Below, one piece after another: positions 1 to 6,299 of a stretch of 39,675 nt of DNA. Location: positions 1 to 39,675 of the forward strand of contig JACRKZ010000110.1 in the NCBI GenBank assembly GCA_016235455.1, in the 5' to 3' direction. The stretch comes from Armatimonadota bacterium (GTDB taxonomy: Bacteria > Armatimonadota > UBA10988). The notes under the pieces are model-generated. The model made no database searches. It was not told the origin of the DNA and saw only the letters and a list, made by a program, of their open reading frames with translations. Positions within the stretch are counted from its first letter, which is position 1, and each line of letters opens with the position of its first letter. The translations under genes were made by a program, and so were the position numbers.

Positions 1-72
1 CCAGGGGCACATCCCACTCGAGGCTACCGGCTGGGGCACCTGCCCAGGGCTATCTGGGCCTTCGGCTCGGCG

Positions 73-756
73 CTAGAACTGGCCGTCCGACTGCTCCAGC
101 TTCTCAGCGATCTCGATCACGCAGCCGGCCATAAAGCAGACTACATGCCAGATCGTCGGGAAGTTCTCCTCGGTCTGCGGGCTCCCGGCGGCATAGGGCC
201 GTTCGACGTAGAGCACTGCTTCCTCACCAGGCGCAACGGAGTACTCACCATTGTCCTCGCCCGAGTTGCGGATGCGGATGCGCCCAGGGCGCACCTCCGA
301 CTCGCCCAGGAGCGACCACGAGAGGCAAGAGCTCTCGTCGTCGGCGACCTCCGACCATTCGCCGAAGAAGGCGCGCAGAGCAGGCGGGAGCGATGCTACC
401 TGAGCCGGCGGGTCGCCGTCGGCAACCGTGACGTGCGGGATGCTCTCGCCGTCGGCCAGAGCGGCCCGGGCGCGCCGCTCTGCCCGCGCAGCGGGCCACT
501 GGCGTAGCTTGGCCATGGCCGCCACTACGTACCCAGGCCTGGGCTGGCTGTCCCGCCGGCCCGGGGAGATGAGGGCGTCGAGCTTCTCCGCCATGACTGT
601 GACGAGAGCGAGCGCGACGACGGCAGCTACCAGCGCGGCGCCTGGACCCGCGAAGTGGCCGACAGCCGCTGTCACTGCCACGACGACCATGAGGCGGCCC
701 ATCAGGGCGTTGAGACTATCGAACAGCTTCACCTTCGGCTTGGCTCTCTTCTGCAT
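73..756 (-). CDS. Small membrane protein, candidate immunity partner of the adjacent toxin
   Basis: 227 aa, no family recognised with certainty. Two closely spaced hydrophobic stretches (about residues 20-57) look like a transmembrane hairpin, followed by a soluble C-terminal domain (about 100-227). That domain has an LPPALRAFF start and a late FPTIWHVVCF segment that loosely recall SUKH/SMI1-type immunity proteins; the resemblance is weak. The ATG at 756 is preceded by GGGAG six bases upstream. The gene starts 10 nt after the stop of the putative nuclease toxin on the same strand, the usual position for an immunity gene. That role is inferred from position only; a nuclease immunity protein would normally be cytosolic, so the membrane anchor is unusual. 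It is the last gene before the left edge. Confidence 0.55.
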   Translation of the reverse strand: MQKRAKPKVKLFDSLNALMGRLMVVVAVTAAVGHFAGPGAALVAAVVALALVTVMAEKLDALISPGRRDSQPRPGYVVAAMAKLRQWPAARAERRARAALADGESIPHVTVADGDPPAQVASLPPALRAFFGEWSEVADDESSCLSWSLLGESEVRPGRIRIRNSGEDNGEYSVAPGEEAVLYVERPYAAGSPQTEENFPTIWHVVCFMAGCVIEIAEKLEQSDGQF

Positions 757-766
757 CGTCTGCTCC

Positions 767-2284
767 CTAGAACGTGTCGTACAATGACCGGCCCGTCGAC
801 AGGTCCTCCACCGTGTCCCAGCCCGTTCGAGCCGCCGCCTTCCACCGGTTCACAGACACCGCCAGCAACCTCTCCATCTGAGCCATGGATCGGTGCTCTG
901 CCGCGTGGACGGCGCGACCACCGATCAGCGGCGTCATGTTCCAGGTGCTGTTCGCGATGGAGGCTGGCAGTCCTGCTGTTGGAAACAGAGCCTTCTGCCC
1001 ACCGATGTGGCCGAACAGTGGGTGTAGGTGATGGAACTCAAAGGACACCTTATGTCCTGCCTCCTCAGCCAGCGCCTTGGCGATCTCCCTGCGGAGCCGT
1101 CGCGCCGTGGCCGCATGTACTCTCTCGCGCACCAGCGCCGATGAGCCGAACTGGGCGATCAGCTTCTCCGCCCTGTGCTTGAGCACGACCGACGCGCCGC
1201 TGAATGCGACCTCGGCGCCCATCTCCGCGTACACACCCCAGCGGTAGGCGTCGCTATCCTTGTCGAGCGCCGGCGCACCAAGCGCCCACGTCTCCAGCGC
1301 GCGCAAGGCTTCGGTTCCGCCTGCGGTGAGGCTGTCGCCGGCTCCGGCCAGGAACTCCCAACTCGGCTCCTGCGAGTCGAAGTAGCCCACCATGCCTAGC
1401 CAGAACAGCCCCTCGGCGCGGGCCATACCCAACTGCGTATCGGTGTTGTGCCACCAGTCGGCGATGGCGACGCTCAGAGCGTTGTCCGGCGACCAGCTTG
1501 CGAATGCGTCTACAGTGTCGGTGAACAGCCCTTCGGGAGCGCGGTAACCCAGCTGCGTGGGGGAGTCCGGCGCGGGCGTCGGCAGGCGCGCAAGGCCGTG
1601 CCGTTCGAACAGGCGCTCCAGTTGCCGGCTGGGCAGGCTGGCCGGCTTCCTGCGCGCAGCCCGCTCGTCCGCGGCCATGGCTTCGTCGCGCAGGCTTCGC
1701 GGCACATAGAGCGTGCCTCCGTCCAGTTCGGCCGTGCCGCCCAGGCCGACCGCACGACCGTCGACGACGGCAATCGGAGCCCCGGCGCGCACCGATACCA
1801 CGATGCGTTGCAGGCCGAACACGATGTCCACCACACCGCCGTGGAAATCGAAGGTCGTCGCCGCTGCCCCGTTGGACGGCGCCAGGACCTCTCGCACTGG
1901 GGCGAGCCCGGTCATCACCCGCGCTATCGCGCGGTCTGCGTCGTAGCCTGAGTCGGTGCCTGTCGATGCGCTCCCGCAGGGCGTCCGTGTTCGCGTTGCG
2001 TTCCCATCGCCGTCCAGCGACCACAACGTCAGGCCCCAACTGCCGCCGCCCGCCCGTTGCAGCGCGTCAGCCCCAGACCCGCCAAGCCAACTGTCCCAAC
2101 TCGTTGCGCTCTGGGTGACCCGGCGCTGCTCCTCGATGGCGCCGAGCCGCCAGGCCCAGGTGCCATCGTTGAACCCGCCTTGCGCCGTCCACAGGTCCGA
2201 CTGCGTCGTTAGCGCGAACGGACGGGCGCCATGGCCGAGTTGGTTCATGCTGTACCTGCCACCTGGCAGGAAGTCGTCGCTCAT
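767..2284 (-). CDS. Polymorphic-toxin-like protein: CuAO_N-like module and C-terminal LHH/HNH-type nuclease domain
   Basis: 505 aa. The N-terminal 150 residues are Gly/Trp-rich and unrecognised. Residues about 160-205 (VVDGRAV...LDGGTLYVPRSL) match the pattern of the copper amine oxidase N-terminal repeat (variable strand, xxxGK/Rxv, then grtlVPlR), a surface or stalk module in Gram-positive-type bacteria. Residues about 405-505 carry HHLHPL (H418, H419, H421), then LPASIANSTWN and HAAEH (H460, H464). This histidine layout resembles the LHH/WHH subgroup of HNH/endonuclease VII-fold toxins found at the C-termini of polymorphic toxins. ATG at 2284 with AAGGAG (plus-strand 2292-2297). It lies downstream of two hairpins and directly upstream of a small membrane protein that may be its immunity factor. 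No signal peptide is seen, so export, if any, must use another route. Nuclease assignment is moderate; the biological role is inference. Confidence 0.6.
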   Translation of the reverse strand: MSDDFLPGGRYSMNQLGHGARPFALTTQSDLWTAQGGFNDGTWAWRLGAIEEQRRVTQSATSWDSWLGGSGADALQRAGGGSWGLTLWSLDGDGNATRTRTPCGSASTGTDSGYDADRAIARVMTGLAPVREVLAPSNGAAATTFDFHGGVVDIVFGLQRIVVSVRAGAPIAVVDGRAVGLGGTAELDGGTLYVPRSLRDEAMAADERAARRKPASLPSRQLERLFERHGLARLPTPAPDSPTQLGYRAPEGLFTDTVDAFASWSPDNALSVAIADWWHNTDTQLGMARAEGLFWLGMVGYFDSQEPSWEFLAGAGDSLTAGGTEALRALETWALGAPALDKDSDAYRWGVYAEMGAEVAFSGASVVLKHRAEKLIAQFGSSALVRERVHAATARRLRREIAKALAEEAGHKVSFEFHHLHPLFGHIGGQKALFPTAGLPASIANSTWNMTPLIGGRAVHAAEHRSMAQMERLLAVSVNRWKAAARTGWDTVEDLSTGRSLYDTF

Positions 2285-2306
2285 TGGGATGCTCCTTGCA
2301 GACCGT

Positions 2307-2338
2307 GAGGCGCCGCCTGCTCACGCATGCGGCGCCTC
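2307..2338 (-). terminator. GC-rich hairpin before the toxin gene
   Basis: A perfect 10-bp inverted repeat (GAGGCGCCGC / GCGGCGCCTC) with a 12-nt loop. It lies just upstream of the toxin ribosome-binding site and just after the end of the degenerate duplicate. It occupies the same position relative to its gene copy as the 2625-2666 hairpin. There is no U-run, so it could be an attenuator or a relic of the duplicated terminator. Confidence 0.45.
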
Positions 2339-2340
2339 CG

Positions 2341-2572
2341 GCTCAACTGAACGCCAACCCCGACAGGCCCGGCACGATCGGCGAACCGCCACCGGCGGCA
2401 GCCCTGCGCCGAGATGATCGCGTCCACGATGGCCAAGTCGTCATGGGTCTCGCGCCGCGGGGGGCCGCGGCACAGGCAATCCGCGCAGACCACCGTCGTG
2501 CCCGCGCTGTCCCGGATGAGCAGCGTGGCATAGGTGCCCAGCAGCGCCATGGTGGCCTCGTCGGTGATCAGG
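2341..2572 (-). repeat. Direct repeat, copy B of the 133-aa gene region
   Basis: Copy B of a tandem duplication. Its outer segment 2341-2367 equals 2665-2691 (offset 324), and its inner segment 2505-2572 is identical over 68 nt to 2813-2880 (offset 308). The 16-nt difference in offset is the extra sequence that breaks the frame of this copy. Confidence 0.9.
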
Positions 2573-2616
2573 CCCCTGCCGATGCTGCCCATACTGAACA
2601 TGTCATCCATGACCAT
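2341..2616 (-). pseudogene. Frameshifted tandem duplicate of the 133-aa virion-like gene
   Basis: The translated middle (ITDEATMALLGTYATLLIRDS, CLCRG, RRETHDDL, IVDAI) closely matches the intact gene at 2667-3068. The N-terminal half of the parent (to about residue 62) is absent and replaced by a short unrelated start (ATG at 2616). Near the 3' end this copy carries about 16 extra bases (around 2383-2398), which shifts the frame; the parental ending SGLAFS is still legible in the next frame. The open frame as it stands continues with an Arg-rich tail and stops at 2281, overlapping the toxin start codon. It is either a decaying duplicate or a new short ORF of 111-115 aa. No expression can be claimed. 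Confidence 0.7.
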
Positions 2617-2624
2617 CCCCCAAA

Positions 2625-2666
2625 GCAAGAAGGCGCCGGTGGCCTATGCCGCCGGCGCCTTCTTGC
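2625..2666 (-). terminator. Intrinsic-terminator-like hairpin closing the capsid operon
   Basis: A 19-bp stem with a single G-U pair and a 4-nt loop starts right after the stop codon of the 133-aa gene. On the minus strand the hairpin is followed by a short TTT. It should end transcription of the portal/capsid transcript before the duplicated copy and the toxin gene. Confidence 0.7.
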
Positions 2667-2880
2667 TCAACTGAACGCCAACCCCGACAGGTCCGGCACG
2701 GTCGGCAGGCCCTGCACCGAGAAGATCGCGTCCACGATGGTCAGGTCGTCATGGGTCTCGCGCCGCTGCAGGCCGCGGCACAGGCACTCCGCGGAGAACA
2801 CCGTCGTACCACCGCTGTCCCGGATGAGCAGCGTGGCATAGGTGCCCAGCAGCGCCATGGTGGCCTCGTCGGTGATCAGG
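2665..2880 (-). repeat. Direct repeat, copy A (parental) of the 133-aa gene region
   Basis: This is the intact counterpart of 2341-2572. The 68-nt identical core at 2813-2880 indicates a recent duplication or gene conversion, while flanking parts have diverged by scattered substitutions. Confidence 0.9.
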
Positions 2881-3068
2881 TACTCCGCCTGCACCTGACC
2901 GCCGGCCAGGCCGAGCTCCTTCTCGACCGGGCCGGCATCGCCGCTGCCGCGTGCGTCGGCGGTGCGGATCTGGAGTTGCAGCGAGGTGCGGCGCGCCGTG
3001 CCCAGCACGGTCGTGCCGAAGGTCACCTCGTGGTTCTCACCCGACTTGCGGGTGGTCTTGGTTGCCAT
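2667..3068 (-). CDS. Putative virion (head-tail or tail) protein, 133 aa
   Basis: 133 aa, family not recognised. The start is the ATG at 3068 with GAGGAG seven bases upstream. It follows the major capsid gene after a 10-nt gap, on the same strand and with the same spacing style, the slot where head-tail connector, decoration or tail proteins normally sit. The basic N-terminus (KTTRKSGENHEV) is followed by alternating beta-like segments (EVTFGTTVLG, TSLQLQIRTA, YATLLIRDSGGTTVF), suggesting an all-beta structural protein. The protein has an internally duplicated, frameshifted sister copy just downstream. A structural phage role is inferred from position. Confidence 0.6.
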   Translation of the reverse strand: MATKTTRKSGENHEVTFGTTVLGTARRTSLQLQIRTADARGSGDAGPVEKELGLAGGQVQAEYLITDEATMALLGTYATLLIRDSGGTTVFSAECLCRGLQRRETHDDLTIVDAIFSVQGLPTVPDLSGLAFS

Positions 3069-3078
3069 GGGTCACTCC

Positions 3079-4971
3079 TCAGGCCACCGACACGTTGTAG
3101 CCCACCGACACGGCGAGCTGGTTGGCGGCGTTGAACCAGGGGCGGAAGTCCACGCGCTGGTAGCCGATGACCTTGTACTGCAGGCTCTCGGGGTCCCACA
3201 CGGTCTCGATGGTCGGGCCGATCTGCGTAGCCAGGCCGTAGGCGCGGCGGTTGGCCAGGATGAACAGGCTGTCCGAGCCCAGACCGTCGTCGACCGACGC
3301 GTTGGAGCAGGTTTCGGGGACGTACGGGCTGACCACCACCGGCACGCCGTACAGCGCGCCGACCTCGCCGGTCAGGTTGACCGCCTGCGGGCCGACCTTG
3401 TCCAGCGTCTGGAAGTCGCCCCAGTTGGTCGCGTCGCCAAGCAGCTTGTAGTAGCTCTTGACGCCCATGATGCAGACCAGCTCGTTGGGGTCGATGCCGT
3501 ACGCGCCCATCTTGCGCCGCGCGGCGATCCAGTTGGCCTGGTTGAAGGTGCCGCAGTCGGTCTCGGTGTCCGTGGTCGGCGTCTTGGCCAGCCGGCGCAG
3601 GCCGTCGAAGGTGCGGCGCACGTCGTTGCCCGCGGTGACCACGGCGTCCATGTGCGTGGTGGCCGTGTCGCCGTTGACGATGGCCGCCTCCAGGCCGTCG
3701 GTCAGCGCCTTGGCGATCTGCCGCCGCACATAGTCCTCGGCGGCCACGATGCTGTCCTCGTCGAACTCGTGGCTGAACGGCACGCGGACGCCGATGGTCT
3801 TCGCGGCGAAGGTCACCTCGCTGGTGCCCGCGGCGCGCGTGGGCACCTTGTCGGGGCTGTCGCCGCTGGGCTCACCCACCAGATAGGGCAGACCGATGCC
3901 GCCCTCAACCGGCCACTTGAGCGGGCTGCGCGGCAGCGTCACGTTCTCGAACAGCGCCGGCAGCCGCCGTTGCAGGCGCACCTCCTCGATCAGCGACACG
4001 CTGAACCCGTCGGGCACGAACTCGTCGTTGTCGATGGTGTTGAGCGCCTTGCGCAGTTCGCCCGACAGGCGCTGGTACTCGCCGTAGCTCTTGAGCGTGC
4101 GCGGGTCGCGCCGCAGCAGCGCGCCGGCCAGATAGAGCCGGTCGTTGAGCCGCTGCAGCTCGCGCTCGCGGTCACAGCGCGCCGGCCGGCCCATCAGCGA
4201 CTTGAGGCTGAGGGTCGGGCCGTCGCTGCCGGCGGCATCCAGCGCGGCCAGGCGACCGCTGGGCGCCGGGGCCTTGGTGACGACATCGCTGATGGCGCGC
4301 TGCAGGCGCTCGGGGTCGTGGTCGCGCTGCATCTGGTCGGCGATGGTGCGCAGTTCGTTGATCAGGTTCTCCATGGTGTCTCCTTGTGCGGTGTGCGCAG
4401 CGGCGCCCGCGATGCTGGTCGGCGGCGGGCACCACAGGGGCTGAGGGCCGGCCTGGGCCGGTCCGGAGGGTGGGTAGTAGGTCTTCAGCAGCCAGTCGGC
4501 GGCCTTGTTGCCGCCTTCGGCCGCCACGACGAGCGCGTCCGGGTTGGCCGGCACGGCCACCGCGCTCTGCTCGACGAGCTCCCAGCGCAGGATGGTGGTC
4601 CCACGCCGGGCCCCTCGCTCGCGGCGAGGTTCGGTCGCCAGCGCGCGGAAGCCGACGCTGAAGGCATTGAGGAAGCCGCCCTGATACAGCTCGAACAGCT
4701 CCTGGCCAAACGGCGTCGGGGCGAACTCGTTCTCCGCCCAGACACCGACGCCCGGCTCCACTTCGAGCCGCAGGGCGCGGCCCACCGGCGGCAGGTTGGC
4801 GTTGTGCGCCCACAGCAGCACCGGGTTGCGGCGGTAGGCCTCCAGCTCGGCGCCGTCGGCGATGAGCACATCGCTCTGGCGGTCAAGCGTTTCGGCGGCG
4901 ATCAGCGCCCGCAGCCGGCCACCGCCAAACTCCTGGGCCACCACCGCCAGCGGGCTGACGCGAGTCTTCAC
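3079..4971 (-). CDS. HK97-type prohead protease fused to HK97-fold major capsid protein
   Basis: 630 aa with two phage head functions in one frame. Residues 1 to about 150 are a U35/S78-type prohead protease: WAHN with H56, NAFSVGF with S105, and the following ELVEQSAVAVPANP block, which together match the family's catalytic layout. Residues 150-199 are a Pro/Ala-rich linker. Residues 200-630 are the capsid protein, with a charged helical N-terminal delta-like region (about 200-320), then the HK97 fold (ENVTLPRSPLKWPV, VPFSHEFDEDS, PYVPETCSN, FRPWFNAANQLAVSVGY). GTG start at 4971 overlaps the portal stop (GTGA) and is preceded by AAGGAGG. An internal ATG at residue 200 has its own Shine-Dalgarno sequence, so free capsid protein could be made alongside the fusion. 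The protease would normally cleave the delta region during capsid maturation. Confidence 0.92.
   Translation of the reverse strand: MKTRVSPLAVVAQEFGGGRLRALIAAETLDRQSDVLIADGAELEAYRRNPVLLWAHNANLPPVGRALRLEVEPGVGVWAENEFAPTPFGQELFELYQGGFLNAFSVGFRALATEPRRERGARRGTTILRWELVEQSAVAVPANPDALVVAAEGGNKAADWLLKTYYPPSGPAQAGPQPLWCPPPTSIAGAAAHTAQGDTMENLINELRTIADQMQRDHDPERLQRAISDVVTKAPAPSGRLAALDAAGSDGPTLSLKSLMGRPARCDRERELQRLNDRLYLAGALLRRDPRTLKSYGEYQRLSGELRKALNTIDNDEFVPDGFSVSLIEEVRLQRRLPALFENVTLPRSPLKWPVEGGIGLPYLVGEPSGDSPDKVPTRAAGTSEVTFAAKTIGVRVPFSHEFDEDSIVAAEDYVRRQIAKALTDGLEAAIVNGDTATTHMDAVVTAGNDVRRTFDGLRRLAKTPTTDTETDCGTFNQANWIAARRKMGAYGIDPNELVCIMGVKSYYKLLGDATNWGDFQTLDKVGPQAVNLTGEVGALYGVPVVVSPYVPETCSNASVDDGLGSDSLFILANRRAYGLATQIGPTIETVWDPESLQYKVIGYQRVDFRPWFNAANQLAVSVGYNVSVA
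4372..4385 (-). promoter_or_regulatory. Internal ribosome-binding site and start for free major capsid protein
   Basis: Within the protease-capsid ORF, AAGGAG (plus-strand 4380-4385) sits 5 nt before an in-frame ATG (start base 4374), exactly where the capsid domain begins. Initiation here gives a 431-aa capsid protein lacking protease and linker. This would let one ORF supply few protease-capsid fusions and many free capsid subunits, the stoichiometry a procapsid needs. The site is directly visible; its use is inferred. Confidence 0.65.
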
Positions 4972-6203
4972 AGCTCGCCTCCTTCCGGCGTCGCGGCTGG
5001 CTTGACCGCGGTCAATCCGGGCTGCCAGTCGGCGCCAAACACGCGGCGACCGGCCCAGTCGGGGTCGATGCCGCTGCCGACCAGAGCCCGGAACGTCTGG
5101 GCTCGTTCGGCATCACCTCCGCGCAGCGCGGCGATGCCGCTGGTGTCGGGCTCGACGGTCACGCCCGGCCCATACTGCGCTGCCAGATGCTCGGTCAGCG
5201 CGGCCGCCACTTGCCGCACACGCGGCAGAATGGCCAGCTCCCACAGCGCCCGATAGCCCGTCTCGAAGTTGCGCAGCGTGGCGTTCTCGAGCTGGGCAAG
5301 GAACATAGGCGGGATCCGATAGGCCTTGGCCACATCGCGCGTGGTCAGCTTGTCCAGCTCCACAAACTCCGCATCGCGCGGGGTCAGCGAGAGCTTCTCG
5401 ATGGCGGTGGTGCGCTCCAGCACGAGGAACCCGTGCCGCTTGCCGTCGCCCACATGCGCGTTGCGCAGTGCCTCGCGCGTGCGCTGCCGCTGCTCGTCGT
5501 TGACGAAGTCGAAGCTGATGGCCACGTCGCTCATCAGCCCATTGGCGAACAACTCATAGTTGGCGCGCTTGGCGTACAGCTCCGTGCTCAAGCCCAGTCG
5601 CAGTGCACTGAGCGGCGACAGGCCGCGCAGCGGATGTGAGGGATGAAACAGTAGCAGCGGCACTACATCGCGCCGGTTGACCGGGAATCCGCCCTCGGGG
5701 CCGGCGCCTGGCGGCCGGAAGCGGTAGTGGCTCAGGTACACGCTGGCATCGGCCACCGGCTCCAGCGCGCGACCGCTGAAGGCCCAGAGCTCGGCCGGCT
5801 GCGTCTCGCGGTCGCGCTCGACCAGCAGGAAGCACTCGCCCGTGAGCCACAGGAACGAGTAGGCCCGGCTCCAGAACTCGCCCGCGCCCTGGAACGGATT
5901 GACCGAGCGGAGCAGCGCCGTGAGCGGGTGGCCCGGCTGGTGCTGGCCGTCCACATGGACGACGAACGGCACTTGAGCGGCGTTGTCGGCCAACAGGCTG
6001 ACCGCGGCGTAGACATCGTCGCAACGCGCGTAGCAGGCCTCATAGTCGAGCGTGTTGGGGTCGGCCGAGGCGGCGCGGTTCGGCCCCGCGGCGGCCAACG
6101 CCACCTGCTCGGCGGCGCGCCGACCGCCCATGGCCGGCTCTTCCTCCTCGCCGTGGCGGCGGCGCCAACTTAGCCACCACGGCGGACGTGCGGATGCTGT
6201 CAT
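4968..6203 (-). CDS. HK97-family phage portal protein
   Basis: 411 aa from the ATG at 6203, which has AAAGGAG seven bases upstream; a GTG 21 nt further up overlaps that Shine-Dalgarno sequence and is unlikely. The protein forms the dodecameric DNA channel at one capsid vertex. Family hallmarks include an N-terminal region followed by CDDVYAAVSLLADNAAQVPF, the LTGECFLLVERD segment, the VVPLLLFHPSHPLRGLSPL region, the NDEQRQRTREALRNAH helix, and the VAKAYRIPPMFLA ... ATLRNFE motif near residue 295. Length is typical of the family. The stop overlaps the protease-capsid start by 4 nt. Normally a terminase large subunit gene precedes the portal gene. Here a terminator and a HExxH protein take that place. 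Confidence 0.93.
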   Translation of the reverse strand: MTASARPPWWLSWRRRHGEEEEPAMGGRRAAEQVALAAAGPNRAASADPNTLDYEACYARCDDVYAAVSLLADNAAQVPFVVHVDGQHQPGHPLTALLRSVNPFQGAGEFWSRAYSFLWLTGECFLLVERDRETQPAELWAFSGRALEPVADASVYLSHYRFRPPGAGPEGGFPVNRRDVVPLLLFHPSHPLRGLSPLSALRLGLSTELYAKRANYELFANGLMSDVAISFDFVNDEQRQRTREALRNAHVGDGKRHGFLVLERTTAIEKLSLTPRDAEFVELDKLTTRDVAKAYRIPPMFLAQLENATLRNFETGYRALWELAILPRVRQVAAALTEHLAAQYGPGVTVEPDTSGIAALRGGDAERAQTFRALVGSGIDPDWAGRRVFGADWQPGLTAVKPAATPEGGEL

Positions 6204-6239
6204 AGGGTGCTCCTTTCTGGGCACGGGAGAGACGCGACG

Positions 6240-6273
6240 AAAAGGCCGCCCGCGCGGCGAAGCGCGGACGGCC
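6240..6273 (-). terminator. Intrinsic terminator between the HExxH gene and the portal gene
   Basis: A 12-bp GC-rich stem (one G-U pair) with a 6-nt loop, followed on the minus strand by TTTT. It lies after the stop of the HExxH protein (6300) and before the portal start, so the portal/capsid genes appear to need read-through or their own promoter. No convincing promoter was found in the short space left. Confidence 0.75.
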
Positions 6274-6299
6274 GGGTTGGGGTGGTCGATGGATGTGGG

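Noticed and set aside
1..72. Possible gene or terminator at the left edge
   Set aside because: Only a 6-bp hairpin around a CCCAGG repeat is visible, with no U-run and no coding signal; too short to call.
2962..5256. Long plus-strand frame of 764 codons
   Set aside because: Antisense shadow of the capsid and portal genes in high-GC DNA, with His/Arg/Gln-rich composition and no domain.
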